This document shows positions 19,947 to 29,826 of a DNA stretch of 64,000 nucleotides, in pieces. The notes under the pieces were generated by a model. The model ran no database searches, was not told the DNA's origin, and saw nothing but the letters and a program-made list of their open reading frames with translations. Position numbers and translations under genes: made by a program. The stretch is from Bacteroides sp. Marseille-P3684 (GTDB lineage Bacteria > Bacteroidota > Bacteroidia > Bacteroidales > Bacteroidaceae): contig NZ_LT985808.1 in NCBI RefSeq assembly GCF_900291465.1, positions 2,478,684 to 2,542,683 of the forward strand, in the 5' to 3' direction. Position 1 is the first letter of the stretch. Every line of letters starts with the position of its first letter.

Positions 19947-22121
19947 TCAGCGAAATAATTCAAAAGCAAATTTACAACCGAATGATTCGTATTTTCCATT
20001 GACAAAACTAACAAATGCCGCACAATCAAAAATATGGGTTCCGATGCCATAACCTAACTCAATATAAGGCAACAAGCGTGGCATAAGTAAGACCCCACCA
20101 TAAAGTCTCTCCGATTCAATAAGATTTACATATTTCCTCAAATGACGAAATACGAGAAAAGGAGTCTCGTAGGACACGTGTCCGCGTACATACTTATTAG
20201 ACCAGTTATACCAACGAGAATCAAGCAGCTGAAAAGTTCCTCCCAAATCATCATTCCAATCGTCCGGGAGATTGTTTCTACGCAGATTAAAGAAGTCTAC
20301 AAAATACATATCTTCCTGATCCGTAAATGCCCCACATCCGACTCGGTAAGAAAGATATCGAATGCCTCCGAAACGGAATTTCTGCTGCATATCCAACTCT
20401 ATACGCTCATACTTTCCACTACTACCGAATACGCCCTGTATACCTCGTTCCCAATCGACTGAAAACGTCGGGTAATGAGAATATAAATTGACCTTTCTAT
20501 GTCCATCCATATAGTAATACTGTCCAGGAGTCCACTCCACACGAATACGAGGGGCAAAACTTGAATACGTGTCACGAAGTTTACCTGACAAATATTGTTG
20601 TAAGTCGGGATTGTACAAATTGACTTTGTCAACCAAAGTACGACGGTGATAAGACAAGCCGACACTTAGCAGTAACCCATTGGTTATTTCAATATCATTA
20701 CTGAGCTGTACATACAAATCCTTAAAGTAATCAAGTTTCAGCTTGTTAAAATCCAGCACGCTGTCCGAAGGTAAATCCAGTCGGTCCACTACTTCGTTGC
20801 TGTAGATCCGGTTTCCATTACCCATGTGTAGGGTTATACGCCCCAGTTTCTCCGGATAGTAGGTAAAGTCTGCATCACACCGCCAATAAAATTCCTTATG
20901 CCGAAAATAGTAGCCAATACGCGGCGACACATACAGGCTTCGCCCATTCGCATAATACTGATTGTATTTGAACCGCTGTACATAAGACACTCCGTTCGAA
21001 TGGCTATAGCGAAGTTGCAAAGGATTCAGTAGCGGATAGAACTTCACACTCGTCAAATCATTGAAACGAAAGGTATAATCGCTAATCAACATGTCTCCTA
21101 CTTCCCCCCAAAACACCCGACTTTTCGACTTTGGCTCGGGAGGAGTATTGCGCCGATATTCTTCGCGCTCAGCAAATACGTCATATAAACGCTTCTCAAT
21201 GCCAGTCAAAGGAATCGGACGCAAGGTATCCATATTAGCAATATGCGTGTTAGTCGTATCCGTATTCACACTCAAACGATATAAGTCCGACAAATTGTAG
21301 TCACGTTTACGAGGCAATGTTTCAGGTAACGAACCGGAAAGCTTTATGTCCTTATAGGTATATAAAGCCGTATAGTCGGCACCTATTTTATTGCCGATAA
21401 AGTTGAAAAGCATTTTGACATCTATCCGCTGAGGAAGATACATCTCACTACCTTCCGCCCCCATTTTGACGCGAACCTTAAACTTGACCTGATCGACTTG
21501 TCCAGCCATATAGCCTTCGGATACAGTCCAGCTACGGTCACGCACCGTAACATAGCCATTTACCAACTGATTGCTTTTATAACGAGGAACAAGGAGTACT
21601 TTATATTCCACAGGAGTGCGCTCCGTAAAAATCGAATCAAGAATATAGTAGTAGTAACGGTGTCCATTTGAAGTAAAAGGGGAAATCAGTTTGTCAGGCA
21701 ACAAATCATTGGAATAGATATTCATATTAAAATACTTCATTGCGTTACCCACTTCTCCATTATTACGGCGAAATGTTCCGGTCAGTGCCTGTACTTTAAC
21801 ATCATAGATATCGGGAGCAGAATAATGTACTTCATTCTTTGATTCTATGATATAATCTTTTACCCCCTTATCAAACCGGAACATGGAAGGGACAACCCGT
21901 AAAAGTATATTACGACGATATGCCTTGAAATGCCCCTTTACATAGAGGTCTGCCCGATAGTCTCCCACAATGCGTGCATACCAATCGGCGGACGCCACCA
22001 CATTATGAATGATGGAGTCGCCCGTCAAAGGCTCACCCAGTTGAGGTTGTAAGGTCGTTTGCCCTCTTAACGGAACAATTACGAACCACAGGAGCCAACA
22101 AATATGTAGCAAGCGTCGCAC
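19947..22121 (-). CDS. DUF5686-family outer-membrane beta-barrel protein
   Basis: A 724-residue exported protein: signal peptide (about residues 1-21, ending at RGQ), an N-terminal region with DLYVKGHFKAYRRNILLRVVPSMFRF, and a long C-terminal region of alternating hydrophobic/polar strands ending in phenylalanine-rich ESFGCKFAFELFR, as expected for an outer-membrane barrel. The arrangement matches DUF5686 proteins, though the carboxypeptidase-like domain often found in front is lacking. The substrate or role is unknown. It has its own promoter and is divergent from the Crp-type gene. Confidence 0.82.
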   Translation of the reverse strand: MRRLLHICWLLWFVIVPLRGQTTLQPQLGEPLTGDSIIHNVVASADWYARIVGDYRADLYVKGHFKAYRRNILLRVVPSMFRFDKGVKDYIIESKNEVHYSAPDIYDVKVQALTGTFRRNNGEVGNAMKYFNMNIYSNDLLPDKLISPFTSNGHRYYYYILDSIFTERTPVEYKVLLVPRYKSNQLVNGYVTVRDRSWTVSEGYMAGQVDQVKFKVRVKMGAEGSEMYLPQRIDVKMLFNFIGNKIGADYTALYTYKDIKLSGSLPETLPRKRDYNLSDLYRLSVNTDTTNTHIANMDTLRPIPLTGIEKRLYDVFAEREEYRRNTPPEPKSKSRVFWGEVGDMLISDYTFRFNDLTSVKFYPLLNPLQLRYSHSNGVSYVQRFKYNQYYANGRSLYVSPRIGYYFRHKEFYWRCDADFTYYPEKLGRITLHMGNGNRIYSNEVVDRLDLPSDSVLDFNKLKLDYFKDLYVQLSNDIEITNGLLLSVGLSYHRRTLVDKVNLYNPDLQQYLSGKLRDTYSSFAPRIRVEWTPGQYYYMDGHRKVNLYSHYPTFSVDWERGIQGVFGSSGKYERIELDMQQKFRFGGIRYLSYRVGCGAFTDQEDMYFVDFFNLRRNNLPDDWNDDLGGTFQLLDSRWYNWSNKYVRGHVSYETPFLVFRHLRKYVNLIESERLYGGVLLMPRLLPYIELGYGIGTHIFDCAAFVSFVNGKYESFGCKFAFELFR

Positions 22122-22183
22122 TTTTCGACCAATTTAAAGAGACATTTGTGCCACTTAAAGCTTATAAAAGCCTCATGTAGTAG

Positions 22184-22191
22184 CAAAAATA
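22184..22191 (-). promoter_or_regulatory. Putative DUF5686 gene promoter, -7 element
   Basis: TATTTTTG on the minus strand, 63 bp upstream of the start codon. Confidence 0.5.
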
Positions 22192-22308
22192 TAGAAAAGA
22201 CTGAAGGTGGCACTCCTATAAGTCAGAATTTACGTTAATTTATCTATAAATAGAGAATGGAACACTTTTTCTTGTCGTTTAGAAAGATTGAGAAGCTAAA
22301 GTTTTTGC

Positions 22309-22316
22309 TATTTTTG
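22309..22316 (+). promoter_or_regulatory. Putative promoter of the Crp/Fnr gene, -7 element
   Basis: TATTTTTG on the plus strand, 31 bp upstream of ATG 22347. Confidence 0.55.
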
Positions 22317-22346
22317 TGCCCTATAACATAGTTTTGTAACACAGAT

Positions 22347-23048
22347 ATGGCTAAAAAAGATATCACAGAAGCAGAAATCATTGAAAGTATTGCTGATATA
22401 TGGACGCTTCTCACTGATGAAGAACGCGTCACTTTGAGGCAGAACTTCACCATCCAAAAATACAAAAAGAATGAGACGATCTATTGTGAAGGAGAAACTC
22501 CTACTCACATGCTGTGTCTGCTTAACGGCAAAGTCAAAATCTACAAAGATGGTGTTGGTGGACGCAGCCAAATAATCAGAGTCATCAAACCTGTAGAATA
22601 CTTTGCTTATCGTGCCTACTTTTCTGGAGGAAATTTTGTAACAGCCGCTGCTGCTTTTGAGCCGTCACTCATCTGCCATATCCCGATGGATGTCATCAAT
22701 CACATGGTCATGGAAAACAACCGCCTAGCCATGTTCTTTATCCATCAGTTAGCTACAGACTTAGGTATCGCAGACGAACGCACCGTCAACTTGACACAAA
22801 AACACATACGGGGACGACTGGCTGAGTCTCTTCTCTTTCTAAAGGACTGCTACGGTGTAGAAGAAGATGGATGCACATTGAGCATCTACCTCTCCCGAGA
22901 AGACCTGGCCAACTTGTCAAATATGACTACATCCAATGCCATCCGTACACTATCCAACTTCTCTACAGAGAAATTAATTATCATAGACGGGAGAAAAATT
23001 AAAATCATCAATGAAGACAAGCTTAAAAAGATAAGCAAAATCGGATAA
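22347..23048 (+). CDS. Crp/Fnr-family transcriptional regulator
   Basis: A 233-residue regulator with an N-terminal cyclic-nucleotide-binding-like barrel (about residues 15-125; ETIYCEGETPTHMLCLLNGKVKIY), a dimer helix, and a C-terminal winged helix containing LSREDLANLSNMTTSNAIRTLSNF. The cysteines do not form an Fnr-type Fe-S cluster motif, and the usual cAMP-contact pattern is not evident, so the effector is unknown. It is transcribed alone, with a hairpin shared with convergent miaA. Confidence 0.9.
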   Translation: MAKKDITEAEIIESIADIWTLLTDEERVTLRQNFTIQKYKKNETIYCEGETPTHMLCLLNGKVKIYKDGVGGRSQIIRVIKPVEYFAYRAYFSGGNFVTAAAAFEPSLICHIPMDVINHMVMENNRLAMFFIHQLATDLGIADERTVNLTQKHIRGRLAESLLFLKDCYGVEEDGCTLSIYLSREDLANLSNMTTSNAIRTLSNFSTEKLIIIDGRKIKIINEDKLKKISKIG

Positions 23049-23056
23049 ACTATCAG

Positions 23057-23100
23057 TTGAGGATTGAAAGATTTAATTTTGGAGACCTTTCAATTCTCAA
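23057..23100. terminator. Bidirectional terminator between the Crp/Fnr gene and miaA
   Basis: TTGAGGATTGAAAG (23057-23070) pairs with CTTTCAATTCTCAA (23087-23100), 14 bp with one G-T. The right arm abuts the miaA stop codon. Confidence 0.7.
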
Positions 23101-24015
23101 CTAACGTAACAACTCTTCTATCTTATCCAGCTTCTCTTCCATCGTCAATGCCGCATTAATCCAATGGATTGTAAATCCCCGACGTTCCATCCCCCTAAAC
23201 CAAGTCATTTGTCGCTTAGCAAACTGATGAATTGCAATTTCTAATCCATGCACCATCTCTTCGTAGGTCAACTCTCCAATCACATATTGGGTAAGATACT
23301 TATATTCTAACCCATAATACATAAGATCCTCTGGAGAAACACCTTGATCCAGCAAATGACGTACCTCATCTACCATGCCATCCTCCAAGCGTTGACGCAA
23401 ACGACGTGATATTTTCTCCCGACGTGACTCCCGGTCAATATCTACCCCTATGATCAAACTCTTCAGTTCAGGAAATTCCCTTTCTTTAACAGGCATATTT
23501 CTGTAGTACTCTTCAATCTCGATAGCACGAATCGCGCGCTTTACCGTATCGACATCCGTCAAATTATGGAGCTTTTTATAGGAAGAAAGAATGTCTGTCA
23601 GTTCTGTAAGAGAATATTTTGCCAACCGCTCACGAAGCTCCGGATTTTCTGGGACAGGAAGAAGGCGATATCCCTTCAGAACCGACTCAATATACATCCC
23701 GGTACCACCACATAAAATTGGCAGCTTTCCCCGATTGCGAATGCCTTCATAGACCGACAGAAAATCACGCTGATATTCAAACACATTATATTTATATCCG
23801 GGATCTACTATATCAATAAGGTGATACGGTACTTGAAAGCCATCGAAAATATAGTCCTCAAGATCTTTCCCAGTACCCAAATCCATTCCACGATACACCT
23901 GCCGGCTATCGCCACTGATAATTTCAGCCCCCTTCCGATATGCCAAAGCTGCAGCCAACGCCGTCTTTCCGGAAGCAGTCGGTCCTATTATAGTTAGCAA
24001 ATCAATATCTGCCAT
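23101..24015 (-). CDS. miaA: tRNA dimethylallyltransferase
   Basis: Transfers the dimethylallyl group to A37 of tRNAs reading UNN codons. Seen: P-loop GPTASGKT near the N-terminus, SGDSRQVYRGMDLGTGK (catalytic Asp region), PILCGGTGMYIESVLKG and YGLEYKYLTQYVIG. The frame is open a further 22 codons upstream, but the family begins just before the P-loop, so ATG 24015 (MADIDLLTIIG) is preferred; 24024 is an alternative. Bacteroides genomes commonly carry two miaA copies; which one this is cannot be told here. Confidence 0.94.
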   Translation of the reverse strand: MADIDLLTIIGPTASGKTALAAALAYRKGAEIISGDSRQVYRGMDLGTGKDLEDYIFDGFQVPYHLIDIVDPGYKYNVFEYQRDFLSVYEGIRNRGKLPILCGGTGMYIESVLKGYRLLPVPENPELRERLAKYSLTELTDILSSYKKLHNLTDVDTVKRAIRAIEIEEYYRNMPVKEREFPELKSLIIGVDIDRESRREKISRRLRQRLEDGMVDEVRHLLDQGVSPEDLMYYGLEYKYLTQYVIGELTYEEMVHGLEIAIHQFAKRQMTWFRGMERRGFTIHWINAALTMEEKLDKIEELLR

Positions 24016-24096
24016 ACGCTCCATATAAAAAAGAGAGGCCATGTCAACTCTATGACACGACCCCTCCTGATTTAAAAACAAATTGCGAATAATAAA

Positions 24097-25161
<1,065 letters not shown>

Positions 25162-25191
25162 TCACTACCTCGTCCTTATCGAAGTGCGCTG

Positions 25192-25199
25192 CAAAAGTA
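25192..25199 (-). promoter_or_regulatory. Putative gap promoter, -7 element
   Basis: TACTTTTG on the minus strand, 85 bp upstream of the gap start codon. The IS insertion lies about 100 bp beyond it. Confidence 0.6.
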
Positions 25200-25301
25200 A
25201 GAAATTGTTTTCTAAATTCATATTTTAAGAGAACTTTTTTAAATGTTGAAGGATGATTTAACCCAAATCAATCATCAGCCTTTAAATTGTATTTCCATCA
25301 G

Positions 25302-25405
25302 ACCAAGACAGCTTCTACCGACTTCTCCTAAATGCAACATTTTGCCCACAAGGGAAAGGAAGCAACTCAATTCTTTGTCATTATTCCTGTACTATCCAAT
25401 TTTTT
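25302..25405. repeat. Left copy of the 104-bp direct repeat flanking the IS1634-type element
   Basis: Read base by base, this segment is identical to 27073-27176; it starts ACCAAGACAGC and ends in six T residues. Base 25301 also equals the last base of the element, so the exact edge is ambiguous by one. It is best read as the target-site duplication made on insertion. Confidence 0.92.
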
Positions 25406-27072
25406 CCTGACTTCGTCAACGTGTCACCCAAAACTCCTCAGAGAATAATTGCGCGATACGTTGATGTCGTTTCATCAGCATAGTTCGATTGATTACCTGT
25501 TTGTTCTTGGGCAATGTCATCTGTATTGTTACAATCGTCTGCGCAAGTGCCAAAACCTTGTCGACACTCATATTGACATTGGATAGTTTCAGCAGCCTCT
25601 CCAGTTCCTTATAAACTTTCAACGCCACAAAACAGATGCATACGTGTGCCTTTATTCTGCGGTGGGTGAAGTGGAACATTGGTCGTATCTCTATCTTCGA
25701 TTTTGAGATGCGGAAAGCCCTTTCGACATGCCATAGGTTATGATATGCGGCATATACTTCACCGGTCGGGATATTTGTATTGGTAAGATATCCTTTCAGC
25801 CCGTCCCATTTCGCATCAGCCTCAAGTTTGTCGTAATTGATGGTCACCTTAATGTCGCCCTCCATCTTCAGGAACTTGTTATAACCTCGCTTGTTTATGT
25901 TGTCTTTCGTCAGGGTGTCACGTTGGTATGCCTTTTCCAGACGTTGTATCCCCTTTTCCCTGTTGTGGGCATCCTTGCGGGCACGGTCGTCTGTATATCC
26001 CACAAGCAGACGTCTGCTGCCTCCCTTGTCGTATTCCACCATCTGCTTGTCAACTTTGGGCTGACTGAGTATCCATTCCTGTATCCTTTTGCTTTCGTTC
26101 TTGATTTTCGCACCGATAATATATTTGTAACCGTTTGCTTCCAAGTCTGCTATATTGTCGCTGTTCATCAGTCCGGAGTCGGCTACGACAATAAAGTCTT
26201 CCAATTTATATTTCCGTACAAATTCCGTCACTACCGGCAGCATCGTGTGACCTTCATACTTGTTCCCTTCATGTATGCAATAAGCCAGCGGATAGCCTCC
26301 GACGCTGACGAGCAGTCCGAGGATGATCTGTGGATTCCTGTGCCGTCCTTCTTTGGAAAATCCTGTCTTTCGCAATTCATCTTCATAATCCGCCTCAAAA
26401 TAAAGAGTGGTCACATCATAGAACAAAACACCGATGCGGCCGTTCAACACCTGCCTTGTATGCAGTACGCTTATATCCTGGACAATTTCATGCTGACTGT
26501 CGCTGAGCTTGTCCAAATAACGGTATATTTTCGACAGACTGACATCCTCATCGAAATGGTTTTTCAGGTACTCGGCAGTAGCCGCCTTGCTTGCCGGATA
26601 GGCCAACTGCGCCTTTACCAGCTGTCGGAACACCGGATCCTCGATCCGGTTGAAGCCCACACTGTCAAACACACGGTCAAGTATCAGGTCTGCCCCGTTA
26701 ATCGATATGTTGGTAATACATGAAAGCATTTGCTCGGCATTCAGAAGTTCCGTTTCACACCCCTTACGATCCTCGCCGAAAAGATCCAGACGGGGATGCC
26801 GACGTTCTTGCTCCCTCTCAATCCACTCACGGGCTTTAGATATGAGTGAGTCAAGATCTTCGGGTTCCTTGGCTATGCCGATTGTGGCAAGTTCATTCAT
26901 TTTGCCATTAATCTTCTCTGTGACAATTATGCCAACATTGCCTGAGGGATATTTTTTTCTTCGTATAAACATATTTTTGAACCATGTCACCCTAAAATAG
27001 GTGACACAAAATTACAAAATTCTATTTATCAACGCTTTGCAAAATTAGGCTTTTTTGAGTGACGAAGTCAGG
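25406..27072 (-). mobile_element. IS1634-type insertion sequence (1,667 bp)
   Basis: Bounded by 13-bp inverted repeats CCTGACTTCGTCA (25406-25418) and its complement (27060-27072), with one intact transposase gene on the minus strand. It is flanked by a 104-bp direct repeat. Long, variable-length target duplications are a known trait of IS1634 from Mycoplasma mycoides, which supports the family call made from the transposase. Confidence 0.9.
25416..26972 (-). CDS. IS1634-family transposase
   Basis: DDE transposase of the IS4-like group. Seen: FYDVTTLYFEADYED (first Asp), VADSGLMNSDNI (second Asp) and the YREK-like region WHVERAFRISKSKIEIRPMFH (Glu), followed by the family's HRRIKAHVCICFVALKVYKELE. 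ATG 26972 (MFIRRKKYPSGNVG) is preferred over a GTG 18 bases upstream. The stop codon lies in the left inverted repeat. The frame is intact, so it may be active. A 328-codon frame runs antisense through it and is treated as a shadow. Confidence 0.9.
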   Translation of the reverse strand: MFIRRKKYPSGNVGIIVTEKINGKMNELATIGIAKEPEDLDSLISKAREWIEREQERRHPRLDLFGEDRKGCETELLNAEQMLSCITNISINGADLILDRVFDSVGFNRIEDPVFRQLVKAQLAYPASKAATAEYLKNHFDEDVSLSKIYRYLDKLSDSQHEIVQDISVLHTRQVLNGRIGVLFYDVTTLYFEADYEDELRKTGFSKEGRHRNPQIILGLLVSVGGYPLAYCIHEGNKYEGHTMLPVVTEFVRKYKLEDFIVVADSGLMNSDNIADLEANGYKYIIGAKIKNESKRIQEWILSQPKVDKQMVEYDKGGSRRLLVGYTDDRARKDAHNREKGIQRLEKAYQRDTLTKDNINKRGYNKFLKMEGDIKVTINYDKLEADAKWDGLKGYLTNTNIPTGEVYAAYHNLWHVERAFRISKSKIEIRPMFHFTHRRIKAHVCICFVALKVYKELERLLKLSNVNMSVDKVLALAQTIVTIQMTLPKNKQVINRTMLMKRHQRIAQLFSEEFWVTR

Positions 27073-27176
27073 ACCAAGACAGCTTCTACCGACTTCTCCT
27101 AAATGCAACATTTTGCCCACAAGGGAAAGGAAGCAACTCAATTCTTTGTCATTATTCCTGTACTATCCAATTTTTT
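27073..27176. repeat. Right copy of the 104-bp direct repeat
   Basis: Identical to 25302-25405. It ends 4 bp before the -7 element of guaA, so guaA keeps its original upstream sequence despite the insertion. Confidence 0.92.
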
Positions 27177-27180
27177 TTGT

Positions 27181-27188
27181 TACTTTTG
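27181..27188 (+). promoter_or_regulatory. Putative guaA promoter, -7 element
   Basis: TACTTTTG on the plus strand, 34 bp upstream of the guaA ATG. The -33 region lies in the duplicated segment. Confidence 0.6.
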
Positions 27189-27222
27189 CAATCTATTCAT
27201 AAAACCCAGAGACTAAAACAAT

Positions 27223-28746
27223 ATGCAAGAAAAGATCATTATTCTTGATTTCGGTTCTCAGACGACCCAGCTTATCGGACGCCGGGTGCGCGAAATGAAC
27301 ACGTATTGTGAGATTCTGCCGTATAACAAATTTCCCCATGATGATCCTTCGGTTATCGGTGTCATCCTTTCAGGAAGTCCTTTTTCTGTCTATGATGAGA
27401 GTGCTTTCAAGATTGACCTGACCCAAATCCGTGGTAAATATCCTATCCTCGGAATATGTTACGGAGCACAATACATGGCTTACACCAACGGTGGACGTGT
27501 AGAGCCGGCAGGAACTCGCGAGTATGGACGTGCACACTTGGCACATTTTGAAAAAGACAACCCTCTTTTCAAGAATGTGCGTGAAAATTCACAAGTATGG
27601 ATGAGCCATGGAGATACTATCACCGCAATTCCTGACAATTTTAAATGCATTGCCTCGACTGACAAAGTAGCGATTGCAGCCTATCAGGCCCAAAACGAGC
27701 TCTTGTGGGGAGTACAATTCCATCCGGAAGTGTACCATACCGAAGACGGAACTCAGATGTTGCGCAACTTCGTCGTAGATATTTGCAAAAGCAAACAAGA
27801 CTGGAGCGCTGCCTCATTTATTGAAAGTACTGTAGCACAGCTGAAAGAACAACTGGGTGATGACAAGGTCGTGTTAGGATTGAGTGGCGGTGTAGACTCA
27901 TCAGTGGCTGCCGTCTTGCTGAATAAAGCGATCGGGAAAAACCTTACTTGTATTTTTGTGGACCATGGCATGCTCCGTAAGAACGAGTTCCAAAATGTGT
28001 TGCATGATTATGAATGTCTAGGACTCAACGTCATTGGTGTAGATGCCAGCCATAAATTCTTCAAAGAATTGGCCGGAGTCACAGAGCCGGAAAGGAAGCG
28101 AAAAATTATTGGCAAAGGCTTCATTGATGTATTTGATGAAGAAGCCCATAAGATTAAGGATGTAAAATGGCTGGCTCAAGGCACTATTTATCCGGATTGC
28201 ATCGAGTCGCTTTCTATCACTGGAACTGTTATCAAAAGCCACCATAACGTCGGAGGTCTTCCCGAAAAGATGAATCTCAGACTTTGCGAACCGTTGCGTT
28301 TGCTCTTTAAAGACGAAGTGCGTCGTGTGGGCCGTCAGTTGGGAATGCCTGAACATCTCATAACTCGCCACCCGTTCCCGGGACCAGGATTGGCAGTACG
28401 CATTTTGGGAGATATCACTCCGGAAAAAGTCCGTATTCTACAAGATGCCGATGATATCTTTATCCAAGGATTGCGTGATTGGGGACTGTATGATCAAGTT
28501 TGGCAAGCAGGAGTAATTCTATTGCCGGTGCAGAGTGTTGGTGTGATGGGCGACGAACGCACTTATGAACGCGCCGTAGCCTTACGCGCCGTAACCAGTA
28601 CAGATGCTATGACAGCAGATTGGGCTCATCTGCCCTATGAATTCCTGGCTAAAGTATCCAATGACATTATAAATAAGGTAAAAGGAGTTAACCGTGTCAC
28701 CTATGACATTTCCTCAAAACCACCTAGCACAATTGAGTGGGAATAA
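27223..28746 (+). CDS. guaA: GMP synthase (glutamine-hydrolysing)
   Basis: Converts XMP to GMP with glutamine and ATP. The 507-residue protein has an N-terminal class I amidotransferase domain (nucleophile in GICYGAQ, His/Glu in FHPEVYH), a PP-loop ATP pyrophosphatase domain ([12 protein letters not shown]) and the C-terminal dimerisation domain ending KPPSTIEWE. Full length. It is transcribed alone, followed by a strong terminator. Confidence 0.98.
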   Translation: MQEKIIILDFGSQTTQLIGRRVREMNTYCEILPYNKFPHDDPSVIGVILSGSPFSVYDESAFKIDLTQIRGKYPILGICYGAQYMAYTNGGRVEPAGTREYGRAHLAHFEKDNPLFKNVRENSQVWMSHGDTITAIPDNFKCIASTDKVAIAAYQAQNELLWGVQFHPEVYHTEDGTQMLRNFVVDICKSKQDWSAASFIESTVAQLKEQLGDDKVVLGLSGGVDSSVAAVLLNKAIGKNLTCIFVDHGMLRKNEFQNVLHDYECLGLNVIGVDASHKFFKELAGVTEPERKRKIIGKGFIDVFDEEAHKIKDVKWLAQGTIYPDCIESLSITGTVIKSHHNVGGLPEKMNLRLCEPLRLLFKDEVRRVGRQLGMPEHLITRHPFPGPGLAVRILGDITPEKVRILQDADDIFIQGLRDWGLYDQVWQAGVILLPVQSVGVMGDERTYERAVALRAVTSTDAMTADWAHLPYEFLAKVSNDIINKVKGVNRVTYDISSKPPSTIEWE

Positions 28747-28781
28747 TCCTTGTCTATAGTATCAATTTTGATTAGATTATG

Positions 28782-28831
28782 AAAATCGCTGTAGGAACCA
28801 TGTATAGAGTATATAGTCCTACAGCGATTTT
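28782..28831 (+). terminator. guaA terminator
   Basis: A perfect 15-bp stem (28782-28796 with 28817-28831) containing TCGCTGTAGGA, preceded by A-rich and ended by T-rich sequence. It may serve the convergent MBL gene too. Confidence 0.85.
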
Positions 28832-28909
28832 TAGTTTCGCCTATTCAAACATTAAGGAATCTGGAAATCCTGGCATATCGTATACGGGATCATAAGTTCA
28901 TCAACTTCT

Positions 28910-29776
28910 CTATCTCTTTTCCTCTACAGGGAACAAATTCATGTCAGTAGCTACAGATGATACAGAGTTACCTGCTGTTCCAAGATGAAATATACCTGTA
29001 GGAAGACTACGCCTGAGAGGGATAACCTGTATATCCTCTCCTACTCGAATGCCTAACTCACCCAAACGCATCTCAACTGTTTTATAAGCTAAATCCGGGT
29101 GATTATTGTCTTTGCTCAAATGGCAGAGCCAAACATAACGCCAACGAGGTGAATAATGGGTTACAAGGAATTCTGCCGCTTCACGGTTGCTCAAATGTCC
29201 GGTAGAACTGAGAATTCGCTCTTTCAAATAAGCCGGATAAGGTCCCATACGGAGCATTGTCTCATCATAGTTTGCTTCAAGAACGAGATAATCCGCATTA
29301 CATAAAAAAGCAATAATGCTTTCGGTCAAATGCCCAACATCGGTAGCCAGACAGAAATTGCCTTCTGTTGTCTCAATGAAATACCCAACATTATCTGTAG
29401 AGTCATGAGGTACATCAAAAGCCGTAATACGTAAAGAACCAATCATAAACGGTTCTTCTTTTTCAATAAAATGCGCACTGGTTTTCAAACGTTCTGTCAT
29501 ACAATAACTACGGCTGATACCTGAATGCACCTTGCGTGTAGAGTATATCGGAATTCCGCTCTTCTCACCCAAACTACCTACGGCCTTGATATGATCTACA
29601 TGGTCATGAGTCACAAGAACAGCCTGAATATTCTGGAAGTCCAGATCCAGTTCTTTAAGGCGTTTCTTAATAGTTCGCGATCCAATACCGGCATCAATGA
29701 GTATAGTCGTATGTCCGTCTGATAAGTAATAGCAATTGCCACTACTTCCACTAGCCAAACTTACAAAATGTATCAT
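28910..29776 (-). CDS. MBL-fold metallo-hydrolase (YycJ/WalJ-like)
   Basis: A 288-residue protein of the beta-lactamase fold that binds two metals through THDHVDH (residues 56-62), with further ligands in the PHDSTDN, ATDVGH and CHLSKDNNH segments. The start MIHFVSLASGSSGNCYYL is typical of the YycJ/WalJ group, exonuclease-like proteins linked to DNA repair in Gram-positives. The substrate here is unproven. It lies 50 bp downstream of tamL on the same strand and may be co-transcribed. Confidence 0.9.
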   Translation of the reverse strand: MIHFVSLASGSSGNCYYLSDGHTTILIDAGIGSRTIKKRLKELDLDFQNIQAVLVTHDHVDHIKAVGSLGEKSGIPIYSTRKVHSGISRSYCMTERLKTSAHFIEKEEPFMIGSLRITAFDVPHDSTDNVGYFIETTEGNFCLATDVGHLTESIIAFLCNADYLVLEANYDETMLRMGPYPAYLKERILSSTGHLSNREAAEFLVTHYSPRWRYVWLCHLSKDNNHPDLAYKTVEMRLGELGIRVGEDIQVIPLRRSLPTGIFHLGTAGNSVSSVATDMNLFPVEEKR

Positions 29777-29826
29777 ATTCTAATACTTATGTTTAGGTCT
29801 TTATTCATGACAGGAAACAAGCTGCT

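Noticed and set aside
22347-23048. Identification as the Bacteroides carbon-utilisation regulator Cur
   Set aside because: It is a Crp-type protein, but nothing in the sequence or neighbourhood that I can verify ties it to that gene.
25740-26723. 328-codon open frame antisense to the IS1634-type transposase
   Set aside because: No recognisable domain; shadow of the transposase frame.
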